A stretch of 64,000 nucleotides of DNA, from NCBI RefSeq assembly GCF_016801865.2, contig NC_068937.1:27677241-27741240 (forward strand), given 5' to 3'. The stretch is from Culex pipiens pallens. Its lineage: Eukaryota; Arthropoda; Insecta; Diptera; Culicidae. The first letter of the stretch is position 1, and each line of letters starts with the position of its first letter. Shown piece after piece: positions 47,519 through 59,375 of the stretch. The notes under the pieces were generated by a model, which saw nothing but the letters and a program-made list of their open reading frames with translations, was not told where the DNA came from and made no database searches. A program made the position numbers and the translations under genes.

Positions 47519-49639
47519 CTGTTATTTATATAATTATTTTGTAAATAATTTAACATGCAAATTAAATCCAATCTAAATTGAAAATTTAATCAATTTCAAC
47601 AATGTGTAACCATCAAAAATACATTTGAACTCACCCAAAATTCACAGCAGTAGCTTTCATAAATTAAAAAAACTTAAGAGGCAGTATTTGTAAATATTGC
47701 TCGGTTTGTTCTAGAGGTCGTATCGAGGTGCTCCGATTTGGATGAAACTTTCAGCGTTTGTTTGTCTTTACATGAGATGAACTCATGCCAAATATGAGCC
47801 CTCTACGACAAAGGGAAGTGGGCTAAAACGGGCTTTGAAGTTTGAGGTCGAAAAAACATAAAAAATAACAAAATTGCTCGCATTTCCGTAAAACTTCATC
47901 AATTCCAACTCTCTTAGATGCATTCGAAAAGTCTTTTGAAGCCCTTTAAAATGTGCCATAGACATCCAGAATTGGTTTGACTTTTTCTCTTAGCTTTTGC
48001 AAATTACTGTCAAAAATTGATTTTTTTTAAACCTTAAGGTCAGGCACCGATGAGGTCATCCGCGAAAATTGGGTTTTTAACTTTTTTTTTTGTTTTGCTC
48101 ATAACTTTTAATAGGAACCGAATTTCAAAAATCTAAACTCGTCCGATTGTGGGAAATTGTCTCAGCTTTCAGAAGCATATTTTGGTTTCTTTTGAAAAGT
48201 TATGTAAACTTTTATTCAGAGCAATCTTTGTAATTTTTTTGCAAAAATGATCAAATTTGCGTTTTTTACAATTCCCTTGGACTTCACAAAAAATCGAAGT
48301 GGGACCGTTCCTCCCCAGATTTTGACAATATTTTCCACTATTTGCCTATATGTTTATATACCGTTTGATTCGTTAGAATGTAACGAACATTTTGGTGTAT
48401 ATAAATCAATATTTCATGAACTTTTGTAACAGAGTTTTTTGATTACCAAAAAAAAAACTTATTATTTTCGGCTCGCGCAAAGCAACGGGCAACGAAACAA
48501 AGGAGAAGTCTCAGAGACCAAAAAAAATCCTCGTGCGCCGCGTCGCGACGCGTGGTCTGCATCGGTCTCACGCACACACTCTCGTGCGCGGCGCAAGCAT
48601 TATTTTGGATTTATTCTTTCATGTTTCGTGGCTGATTTCTATAATAATAGTTTGCATAACTTTTGAAGTAAACATGCAAACAAGTTATACATATAAAAAT
48701 GGTTGATTATTATTTGATTAGTCATCCAAAAAGTATATAATAAATCTGTTATGAAAAATCAATCCGTGTTCTCTTTAGATACTTTTTTAAAACTTCTCAA
48801 AAAGTTCAAAAACCATATCTCGTTCACCCACCAAAAGATCCGGTCAAATTTCTTGTTTTCGTACCACCTCAAATCTGTACAATCAAATCCTTTGGCAGCA
48901 TTCCAGAATACCCGGTATTCCGGTTCCTATGGAACTTGTTTGAATAATTGTGCCAAACGATATACGACAATTCAAACAAACAATAATTCAAAGAAATCAA
49001 GATGTTTCTATGAGAAAAAAAACACATCCATGGACATTACTTTCTTTTGGTCTTTTTGGAATATACAAATCTACAAATATTTAAAACTGAAGTTTTTTTT
49101 TAAGAAAAAAGGTTGTGTGAACCAAATTTCTATCGTTGGCTTTTTGGTGCTTTGAATACCCCTTGCGAAAATGGGATTCAAATACTCCTTATGATTTTTT
49201 TTATTTGGCTATTTAAAAATACTCAAGAAATCTTCTAATCTTATAAAAAAAAAGTAAGTAAGTCTATGATTTTCATATTTTTTTTAACAAATCTACCCCT
49301 CCTCTTCTCCTAGAAACTCTAGAAGTCCAAAACATTCTTGAAATTCTTTAATCGTTTTAAAGCATATTTGAGTTCTTCAAAAATTATGAACTAAATTCAA
49401 GAAATTCAAGAAATTTTAGATGTTCAAGAAGCTTATACTTTTAAAAAAATCAAGAAATTTAAAAAAAATACAAGAAATTCAATTTTTTTTAAAAGGAATA
49501 TCAAGTTTAAAAGAAAATCAAGAAACTAAAGAAACTCAAGTAATTCAAGAATTTCATAAAATAAAAAAAAATCATTTGAAGAAATTCAGAAAATATATTT
49601 ATTCAAGAAATTCAAAATTTTAAATAATGTCAAGAATTT

Positions 49640-50320
49640 GAAGCATTTGAAGATTTTGATTTTGAGATTTGAAGAATTTGAAGAATTTGAAGAATTTTAA
49701 GAATTTGAAAAATTTGAAGAATTTGAAGAATTGAAGAATTTGAGAATTTGGGAATTTCAAGAATTTGAAAAATTTGAAGAATTTGAAGAATTTGAAGAAT
49801 TTGAAGAATTTGAAGAATTTGAAGAATTTGAAGAATTTGAAGAATTTGAAGAATTTGAAGAATTTGAAGAATTTAAAGAATTTGAAGAATTTGAAGAATT
49901 TGAAGAATTTGAAGAATTTTAAGAATTTGAAGAATTTGAAGAACTTGAAGAATTTGAAGAATTTGAAGAATTTAAAAAATTTGAAGAATTTGAAGAATTT
50001 GAAGAATTTGAAGAATTTGAAGAATTTGAAGAACTTGAAGAATTTGAAGAATTTGAAGAATATGAAGAATTCCAAGAATTTGAAGAATTTGAAGAATTTG
50101 AAGAATTTGAAGAATTTGAAGAATTTGAAGAATTTGAAGAATTTGAAGAATTTGAAGAATTTGAAGAATTTGAAGAATTTGAAGAATTTGAAGAATTTGA
50201 AGAATTTGAAGAATTTGAAGAACTTGAAGAATTTGAAGAATTTAAAAAATTTGAAGAATTTGAAGAATTTGAAAAATTTGAAGAATTTGAAGAATTTGAA
50301 GAATTTGTAGCATTTGCAGA
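49640..50320. repeat. 9-bp minisatellite TTTGAAGAA, left side of F core
   Basis: About 70 copies with scattered variants. The outer 130 bases, including irregular units such as GAATTTGGGAATTT, also occur complemented at the right arm near 52725-52830, so the array start belongs to the duplicated arm. Confidence 0.95.
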
Positions 50321-51114
50321 AATTCAATTTTTAAAGTTTCAGGAAATTTAATTTTTTTTAGAATTTTTAGAATTTTAAGAATTTGAAGAATTTAAAAAAA
50401 TACAGGCTTTCAAAAATTTCTAAAATTTCTAAAATTTGAAGAATTTCAAGAATTTCAAGAACTTGAAGAATTTGAAGAATTTCAAGAATTTCAATGATTT
50501 CCATAAAAAAACAGATTTTTTTGAAATTATAGAAATTATAGAAAATCAAGAAATTAATCAAATTCAACATTCAACGAATTCAAATGAATTAAATTTGTTG
50601 AATTTCTAGATTTTCAAAAAAATTCCAGATTTTCTAAATTTTCTAGAGTATCAAAAATTTCTCGAAATTCTTGAAATTGATAAATTTTTGAATATTTCCA
50701 AGGATTTTTTTTTATTATATGAAGTTCTTGAATCACTAGTGTTTTCTAAGTTTCTTGACTTTTTTTTTGAAAATCTTGATTTTTATTTATAGAAACTTAG
50801 AAAACTCAGGTCATTCAAGAACTTCATAAAATAAAAAAAATCATTTGGAGAAATTCAGAAAATTTAAGAATTTCAAGAATTTCAAGAAATTTTAGAAATT
50901 CAAAAAATTTCAAAATTTCTACAATTTGTGGAAATTATACAAATTTTATAAAATCTAGAATTTCTGAAAATTTTAAGAAAATCTAAAAATTACAGAAATT
51001 CAAGAAAATTAAGAAATGAAACAAGGTAAAAAAAACGATTTTCTGAAATTTCTATAATTTTGATAATTTCTAGAATTTTTTTTAAAGAATTTCTAGAATT
51101 TATTTAAATTTATT
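50321..51114. other. Loop region of foldback F
   Basis: AT-rich sequence with scattered AGAATTTC and AGAAATTC words that look like decayed copies of the flanking 9-bp units. It contains no gene. It is the only part of F without a clear inverted partner. Confidence 0.6.
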
Positions 51115-52830
51115 AAAATTCTTGAAATTCTTGAAATTTTTGAAATTCTTAAAATTCTTAAAATTCTTGAACTTCTTCAAGTTCTTAAAATTTTTAAAAT
51201 TCTTGAAATTCTTAAAATTCTTGAATTTCTTCAAGTTCTTGAAATTTTTGAAATTCTTGAAATTCTTGAAATTCTTGAAATTCTTGAAATTCTTGAAATT
51301 CTTGAAATTCTTGAAATTCTTGAAATTCTTGAAATTCTTGAAATTCTTGAAATTCTTGAAATTCTTGAAATTCTTGAAATTCTTGAAATTCTTGAAATTC
51401 TTGAAATTCTTGAAATTCTTGAAATTCTTGAAATTCTTGAAATTCTTGAAATTCTTGAAATTCTTGAAATTCTTGAAATTCTTGAAATTCTTGAAATTCT
51501 TGAAATTCTTGAAATTCTTGAAATTCTTGAAATTCTTGAAATTCTTGAAATTCTTGAAATTCTTAAAATTCTTGAAATTCTTGAAATTCTTGAAATTCTT
51601 GAAATTCTTGAAATTCTTGAAATTCTTGAAATTCTTGAAATTCTTGAAATTCTTCAAATTCTTGAAATTCTTCAAATTCTTGAAATTCTTGAAATTCTTC
51701 AAATTCTTGAAATTCTTGAAATTCTTGAAATTCTTCAAATTCTTCAAATTCTTCAAATTCTTCAAATTCTTCAAATTCTTCAAATTCTTCAAATTCTTCA
51801 AATTCTTCAAATTCTTCAAATTCTTCAAATTCTTCAAATTCTTCAAATTCTTCAAATTCTTCAAATTCTTCAAATTCTTCAAATTCTTCAAATTCTTCAA
51901 ATTCTTCAAATTCTTCAAATTCTTCAAATTCTTCAAATTCTTCAAATTCTTCAAATTCTTCAAATTCTTCAAATTCTTCAAATTCTTCAAATTCTTCAAA
52001 TTCTTCAAATTCTTCAAATTCTTCAAATTCTTCAAATTCTTCAAATTCTTCAAATTCTTCAAATTCTTCAAATTCTTCAAATTCTTCAAATTCTTCAAAT
52101 TCTTCAAATTCTTCAAATTCTTCAAATTCTTCAAATTCTTCAAATTCTTCAAATTCTTCAAATTCTTCAAATTCTTCAAATTCTTCAAATTCTTCAAATT
52201 CTTGGAATTCTTGAAATTCTTGAAATTCTTGAAATTCTTGAAATTCTTGAAATTCTTGAAATTCTTGAAATTCTTGAAATTCTTGAAATTCTTGAAATTC
52301 TTGAAATTCTTGAAATTCTTGAAATTCTTGAAATTCTTGAAATTCTTGAAATTCTTGAAATTCCTGAAATTCTTGAAATTCTTCAAATTCTTGAAATTCT
52401 TGAAATTCTTGAAATTCTTGAAATTCTTGAAATTCTTGAAATTCTTGAAATTCTTGAAATTCTTGAAATTCTTGAAATTCTTGAAATTCTTGAAATTCTT
52501 GAAATTCTTGAAATTCTTGAAATTCTTGAAATTCTTGAAATTCTTGAAATTCTTGAAATTCTTGAAATTCTTGAAATTCTTGAAATTCTTAAAATTCTTG
52601 AAATTCTTGAAATTCTTGAAATTCTTGAAATTCTTGAAATTCTTGAAATTCTTAAAATTCTTCATATTCTTCAAATTCTTCAAATTCTTCAAATTCTTCA
52701 AATTCTTCAAATTCTTCAAATTCTCAAATTCCCAAATTCTCAAATTCTTCAATTCTTCAAATTCTTCAAATTTTTCAAATTCTTAAAATTCTTAAAATTC
52801 TTCAAATTCTTCAAATCTCAAAATCAAAAT
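51115..52830. repeat. 9-bp minisatellite in alternating TTCTTGAAA and TTCTTCAAA blocks
   Basis: About 190 copies in four blocks: TTCTTGAAA (about 51115-51735), TTCTTCAAA (51736-52200), TTCTTGAAA (52201-52655) and TTCTTCAAA (52656-52830). TTCTTCAAA is the complement of the left-array unit. Frames of over 550 codons on both strands come only from the 9-bp period. Confidence 0.96.
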
Positions 52831-54662
52831 CTTCAAATGCTTCAAATTCTTGACATTATTTAAAATTTTGAATTTCTTGAATAAATATATTTTCTGAATT
52901 TCTTCAAATGATTTTTTTTATTTTATGAAATTCTTGAATTACTTGAGTTTCCTAAGTTTCTTGATTTTCTTTTAAACTTGATATTCCTTTTAAAAAAAAT
53001 TGAATTTCTTGTATTTTTTTTTAATTTCTTGATTTTTTTTAAAGTTTCATGAATTTCTTGAATTTAGTTCATAATTTTTGAAGAACTCAAATATGCTTTA
53101 AAACGATTAAAGAATTTCAAGAATGTTTTGGACTTCTAGAGTTTCTAGGAGAAGAGGAGGGGTAGATTTGTTAAAAAAAATATGAAAATCATAGACTTAC
53201 TTACTTTTTTTTTATAAGATTAGAAGATTTCTTGAGTATTTTTAAATAGCCAAATAAAAAAAATCATAAGGAGTATTTGAATCCCATTTTCGCAGGGGTA
53301 TTCAAAGCACCAAAAAGCCAACGATAGAAATTTGGTTCACACAACCTTTTTTCTTTAAAAAAAACTTCAGTTTTAAATATTTGTAGATTTGTATATTCCA
53401 AAAAGACCAAAAGAAAGTAATGTCCATGGATGTGTTTTTTTTCTCATAGAAACATTTATATTTTTGGGGATTGACGATTTGATGAATAGCTTTGAATTTC
53501 GAGGAATTTATTTAGAATCTTGATTTCTTTGAATTATTGTTTGTTTGAATTGTCGTATATCGTTTGGCACAATTATTCAAACAAGTTCCATAGGAACCGG
53601 AATACCGGGTATTCTGGAATGCTGCCAAAGGATTTGATTGTACAGATTTGAGGTGGTACGAAAACAAGAAATTTGACCGGATCTTTTGGTGGGTGAACGA
53701 GATATGGTTTTTGAACTTTTTGAGAAGTTTTAAAAAAGTATCTAAAGAGAACACGGATTGATTTTTCATAACAGATTTATTATATACTTTTTGGATGACT
53801 AATCAAATAATAATCAACCATTTTTATATGTATAACTTGTTTGCATGTTTACTTCAAAAGTTATGCAAACTATTATTATAGAAATCAGCCACGAAACATG
53901 AAAGAATAAATCCAAAATAATGCTTGCGCCGCGCACGAGAGTGTGTGCGTGAGACCGATGCAGACCACGCGTCGCGACGCGGCGCACGAGGATTTTTTTT
54001 GGTCTCTGAGACTTCTCCTTTGTTTCGTTGCCCGTTGCTTTGCGCGAGCCGAAAATAATAAGTTTTTTTTTTGGTAATCAAAAAACTCTGTTACAAAAGT
54101 TCATGAAATATTGATTTATATACACCAAAATGTTCGTTACATTCTAACGAATCAAACGGTATATAAACATATAGGCAAATAGTGGAAAATATTGTCAAAA
54201 TCTGGGGAGGAACGGTCCCACTTCGATTTTTTGTGAAGTCCAAGGGAATTGTAAAAAACGCAAATTTGATCATTTTTGCAAAAAAATTACAAAGATTGCT
54301 CTGAATAAAAGTTTACATAACTTTTCAAAAGAAACCAAAATATGCTTCTGAAAGCTGAGACAATTTCCCACAATCGGACGAGTTTAGATTTTTGAAATTC
54401 GGTTCCTATTAAAAGTTATGAGCAAAACAAAAAAAAAAGTTAAAAACCCAATTTTCGCGGATGACCTCATCGGTGCCTGACCTTAATATCTTTTTGCAAC
54501 AGCCTCCAACACCCATACTTCCATAGGTCAAAAGATAGGTAATTTCATGCACTATAAGCCTACGGTATTAACTTTTTGGCCAATCGCGGTTTTTCTCATA
54601 GTTTTTAGGTTTTTCTATAACAAACATTTTACAACGTTAGTTTTCCCCTGTAGGCCGCCATA

Positions 54663-57363
54663 CCCGAGCAGACGGAAATAACTTCGGAAGGTCAGTTTTT
54701 GATATTGTGAGAAGATCGAAATATGTTGTTGGGATGATCGGATTAGATGTTAAAATAACAAAAATCAATAACAAAGATTTGTTCGAAGAATAACTTAAAC
54801 CGTTATTGTGTTGTTATTGCAATAACAAACCAATAACACAGAAGGAATCATGAAGGAATAACAAGATTTGTTATTTTGTGCGGAGAGGTGGAGCAGCATA
54901 ATAACAAAAAATGTTATTGAACTGGTATGTCTCCATAACAAAAAAAGTTATTGTTTTGGTTTATTTGTAATTTGCAAATAAACCTGCAGTTGCCATAACT
55001 CCTCTGTACTAGTCAGGGCTGCAGAGTCGGGTACCTCCAAGCGACTCTGAATCCATACTTTGAAGACAACTCCGACTCTTGATGCAGGATATGACGTCAA
55101 CGACGACTTCAGCTCTCCAAAAATACCCGACTTCACAGATTCCGACTCCAAGTAAAAGTTGCTGAAAATAAGATGAATCCGATGCAGTCTCCGAGGTCTC
55201 ACTTCAGCTCGAACTTCAACGTCAGCTCCGACTTCCTGGCTCTGAAAATAATAACAGTTTTTGTTATTCACACTTCAAAAATTCTCAATAAATAAATCAA
55301 TTCCGTTAGGGAATATAACAAAATTAAAAAAAAAGAACTCTCAAAAGTTAATTTTATCGGATTAATTTTAGCTTGAAACCCCATTTCATGGTGAAATAAA
55401 TGACCCCGATGAAATTGGTCAAATTTATTTCATAGTTCTAGCCAATTTTAGTAAAATCCCTTAGGGGGTATATCAAATAATAAAAAAAAATCAACTTTCA
55501 AAATTTCAACTTTTTAGAATAATTTTAGCTTAAGGACCCCATTTCATGGCCAAAATAATGACCCTGACGAAATTGGTCAAAATTATCCCATAGTTCTAGC
55601 CAATTGTAACAAAGTCCCTTAGGGGGTATATCAAATAATTAAAAAAATCAACTTTCAAAATTTCAACTTTTTAGAATAATTTTAGCTTAAGGACCCCATT
55701 TCATGGCCAAAATAATGACCCTGACGAAATTGGTCAAAATTATCCCATAGTTCTAACCATTTTAAACAAAGTCCTTTAGGGGGTATATAAAAATAATTAA
55801 AAAAATCAACTTTCAAAATTTCAACTTTTAAAGTAATTTTAGCTTAAGGACCCCATTTCATGGCCAAAAAAATGATCCCGAAGAAATTGGTCAAAATTAT
55901 CCCATAGTTCTAGCCAATTTTAGCAAAGTCCCTTAGGGGGTATATCAAATAATAAAAAAAAATCAACTTTCAAAATTTCAACTTTTTAGAATAATTTTAG
56001 CTTAAGGACCCCATTTCATGGCCAAAATAATGACCCTGACGAAATTGGTCAAAATTATCCCATAGTTCTAGCCAATTGTAACAAAGTCCCTTAGGGGGTA
56101 TATCAAATAATTAAAAAAATCAACTTTCATAATTTCAACTTTTTAGAATAATTTTAGCTTAAGGACCCCATTTCATGGCCAAAATAATGATCCCGAAGAA
56201 ATTGGTCAAAATTATCCCATAGTTCTAGCCAATTGTAACAAAGTCCCTTAGGGGGTATATCAAATAATTAAAAAAATCAACTTTCAAAATTTCAACTTTT
56301 TAGAATAATTTTAGCTTAAGGACCCAATTTCATGGCCAAAATAATGACCCTGACGAAATTGGTCAAAATTATCCCATAGTTCTAACCATTTTAAACAAAG
56401 TCCTTTAGGGGGTATATAAAAATAATTAAAAAAATCAACTTTCAAAATTTCAACTTTTAAAGTAATTTTAGCTTAAGGACCCCATTTCATGGCCAAAAAA
56501 ATGATCCCGAAGAAATTGGTCAAAATTATCCCATAGTTCTAGCCAATTTTAGCAAAGTCCCTTAGGGGGTATATCAAATAATAAAAAAAAATCAACTTTC
56601 AAAATTTCAACTTTTTAGAATAATTTTAGCTTAAGGACCCCATTTCATGGCCAAAATAATGACCCTGACGAAATTGGTCAAAATTATCCCATAGTTCTAG
56701 CCAATTGTAACAAAGTCCCTTAGGGGGTATATCAAATAATTAAAAAAATCAACTTTCATAATTTCAACTTTTTAGAATAATTTTAGCTTAAGGACCCCAT
56801 TTCATGGCCAAAAAAATGATCCCGAAGAAATTGGTCAAAATTATCCCATAGTTCTAGCCAATTTTAGCAAAGTCCCTTAGGGGGTATATCAAATAATTAA
56901 AAAAATCAACTTCCAAAATTTCAACTTTTTAAAATAATTTTAGCTTAAGGACCCCATTTCATGGCCAAAATAATGACCCCGACGAAATTGGACAAAATTA
57001 TCCCAAAGATCTAAACATATTTAACAGAAGAAAAAATAATAACAGATTGTGTTATAGACACTTGAAAACATTTCCATTTGTGCGATTTATGGTAATTTTA
57101 TTTCTAAGTCAGTATACCGAACGAATAACAAATTTTGTTATTAGGAGAGTTTTTGAAATATATAACATTTCCTCTTATTAGCGTGTTATTAAACATTTTC
57201 AATATAATATCACTTCAATACCAAATTTTGTTATTTTATCTGAAACTGTTATTATTTTTTCTTCTTGAAGTTGAACTTCAGGATAAAGTAATAACACTTT
57301 TTGTTATTTTAACAGGATTTGTTATTGAAATATTATTAATTTTGTTATTACCGTCTGCCCGGG
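54663..57363. mobile_element. TA-flanked element Y with CCCGAGCAGACGG ends
   Basis: CCCGAGCAGACGG at the left and CCGTCTGCCCGGG at the right are inverted repeats with one mismatch. TA on both sides (54661-54662, 57364-57365) is a single TA in the intact Q arm (complement at 57703-57714: GCCGCTATGGCGG). Subterminal AATAAC/GTTATT words are dense at both ends. The interior is a 157-bp tandem repeat. No transposase frame. The ends match a CCCGRGCAGACGG type I associate with mosquito MITEs; at 2.7 kb this copy is unusually long for a MITE because of the tandem expansion. Confidence 0.9.
55303..57010. repeat. 157-bp tandem repeat with four-unit higher order
   Basis: TTAGGGGGTATAT or its variant starts at 55461, 55619, 55776, 55933, 56091, 56248, 56405, 56562, 56720 and 56877, a period of 157-158 bp. 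A variant with CCTTTAGGGGGTATATAAAAA occurs at 55776 and 56405, 629 bp apart. The next unit in each case has the same TTTTAGCAAAG form, so four units were amplified together. Confidence 0.95.
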
Positions 57364-58304
57364 TAGCGGCACTTTTTGGTCTCAATTTTGTCATATTCGG
57401 AATCCTCGGCCAATTTCGCGTAAGTTAGAAGTATTGGAGTTGTAATTTTGATTTAAAAAATAATTAAATAAAACATTTTTGAAAAAAGAAATAGATCTTA
57501 TTTACCCTGTGATCAAAACGTCAAATGCTGTATCAAGTAGGCGAAAACCTGTTTTACCCCTAACCCAACAAATTGTAAAAAAATATTTTGATTCATTCTA
57601 AATGGCATTTTTTTCAATCAAATTTACAACTCCAATACTTCTAACTTACGTGAAATTGTACGAGGATTCCGAATATGACAAAATTGAGACCAAAAAGTGC
57701 CGCTATGGCGGCCTACAGGGGAAAAACTAACGTTGTAAAATGTTTGTTATAGAAAAACCTAAAAACTATGAGAAAAACCGCGATTGGCCAAAAAGTTAAT
57801 ACCGTAGGCTTATAGTGCATGAAATTACCTATCTTTTGATCATGGGAGTATGGGTGTTGGAGGCTGTTGCAAAAAGATATTAAGGTTTAAAAAAAATCAA
57901 TTTTTGACAGTAATTTGCAAAAGCTAAGAGAAAAAGTCAAACCAATCCTGGATGTCTATAGCACATTTTAAAGGGCCTCAAAAGACCTTTCGAATGCATC
58001 TAAGAGAGTTAGAATTGATAAAGTTTTACGGAAATGCGAGCAATTTTAAGATTTTTTATGTTTTTTCGACTTCAAACTTCAAAGCCCGTTTTAGCCCACT
58101 TCCCTTTGTCATAGAGGGCTCATATTTGGCATGAGTTCATCTCATGTATAGACAAACAAACGCTGAAAGTTTCATCCTAATCGGAGCACCTCGATACAAC
58201 CTGTTACACATTGGTGAAAAACTCGCTCTTAACACCGTGCTGAGTGATGAATGAAGTCGGATTGCCTAGGAGAGCGTGCTTCCTGTGCAAAACGGTCAAG
58301 AAAA

Positions 58305-59375
58305 CGAAAAACCCGATTTAATCCCACCTGGGGTGAGAAAGAGCCTTTCTTACTAAAGAATATAACAATGGTAGAACTTCTTTCAATTAATAACATCAAC
58401 TTTGTTTATTTATAACGTCAGCACAAAAGAAAGTCTTATGATGAAAGCAAAGTATTATGATGATATTATGAGTATTATGAATGATATGATTTCCAAAAGA
58501 AATAAAAAACGCAATTTTCACCAAAAGAATATTTTTAATCGTACAATATGTTAGTACGTTTCTAATCAAACAAGCGATTATGACAAACGCGATCATAGCA
58601 AGCTTCCCAACAACGCACACCGCGGTTTTGGTTTTCTAGTTTCGGTACGAGCCCTTTTGTGTGACTGTGTTGGTGTTTTGGTTCATCGTACCAGCGCACT
58701 AAGACAAGGTACAAGTGAACCGCGTGTGCCGCACGGTGGAGGGAAGCTAGCCATTCAGCTTCAACGAGAGTGACAGAGTCAGAGATAGCTATTTTTAACA
58801 ACCGCACCACTACACACTCAATCGCGAGAACCTTAGGAAGAAAGCCATTGGAGTCGCCAGCATTGAGCACTTTGAAAACGATATAAACGATGAAAAGCTT
58901 AGAAAGCTCCAATTGGAATCCAATGAACCCTGTTAAATAAACTTACGAAAATGAAGTCTACATTTAGGCGATTTTAGAAGCGCACGGGAAACAAGTTGAT
59001 TGTAGCCGGATGAATGTCCTATGTCACAAAGGTTTTTGCATAAACATTGGACAGTTATGCAAAAACGGACAGGGCAAAAGAAACCGAAAAGCTACGATAT
59101 CTTACATATTGAAGGAAACATCGGTAGACAAGTTAATACAAAATGAGTATAAGTCGAGCCACAAAATAGATGCGCCAGCATTCTCGCGCCAGTATTCGAA
59201 GCTCAACTTGACAACTTGTCGACTTGGCGACGAAGCGTCGAAAATCGATGCAGTGTGATTTTTTGGCAATTTTTCCACTTAAAATTCATGCTGAATCGAC
59301 ATATTTACGAAGATGAAAATGACGTCCTGGCTTAAAGTAAAACCTATACCTTTCTTTAGTAAGAAAGGCAAAAAG
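58305..59375. mobile_element. Family T element, copy 1
   Basis: GCCTTTCTTACTAAAGAA (58343-58360) and TTCTTTAGTAAGAAAGGC (59352-59369) are perfect 18-base inverted repeats. The left end is preceded by GATTTAATCCCACCTGGGG. Frames of 116 codons (minus, 58562-58912) and 82 codons (plus, 59010-59258) lie inside and show no transposase motif I recognise. Target duplication not found. Confidence 0.78.

Larger units (their letters stand above)
48038..54482. mobile_element. Giant foldback element F, TTAA target, minisatellite core
   Basis: The ends GGTCAGGCACCGATGAGG and CCTCATCGGTGCCTGACC are exact inverted repeats. TTAA lies on both sides (48034-48037, 54483-54486). Q relatives read CCTTAATATC without it, so the TTAA duplication is direct. 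Arms of about 1.7 kb (48038-49770 and 52720-54482) look almost identical, the clear difference being 63 extra bases at 53456-53518. The arms run into 9-bp arrays, leaving a loop of about 0.8 kb. Identical 75- and 60-codon frames occur in both arms. No transposase is recognised. TTAA targeting is a trait of piggyBac, Kolobok and some Sola elements; I cannot choose among them. Confidence 0.92.
47678..58228. mobile_element. Foldback family Q, copy 3, TTAA-flanked and twice interrupted
   Basis: TTAA borders both ends (47674-47677, 58229-58232), with GAGGCAG at the left and CTCGCTC at the right as in copy 2. It was hit by a 6,445-bp foldback at 48038 and by a 2,701-bp TA element at 54663. Removing both plus their duplications leaves about 1.4 kb that collapses to one palindrome with copy 2. 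The right arm (57600-58228) is uninterrupted and shows both empty sites in complement. Confidence 0.9.

Noticed and set aside
48247..48666. Identical 60- and 75-codon frames in both F arms as a conserved small protein
   Set aside because: Identity is explained by the inverted duplication of the whole arm. There is no domain or independent evidence of coding.
51100..52786. Frames of 550 and 554 codons on opposite strands in the F core
   Set aside because: Both are pure translations of 9-bp units with no other sequence. A protein cannot be inferred.
58562..58912. 116-codon minus-strand frame inside T1 as a transposase remnant
   Set aside because: No catalytic motif or zinc-finger pattern is visible. 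The element is the length of a non-autonomous copy.
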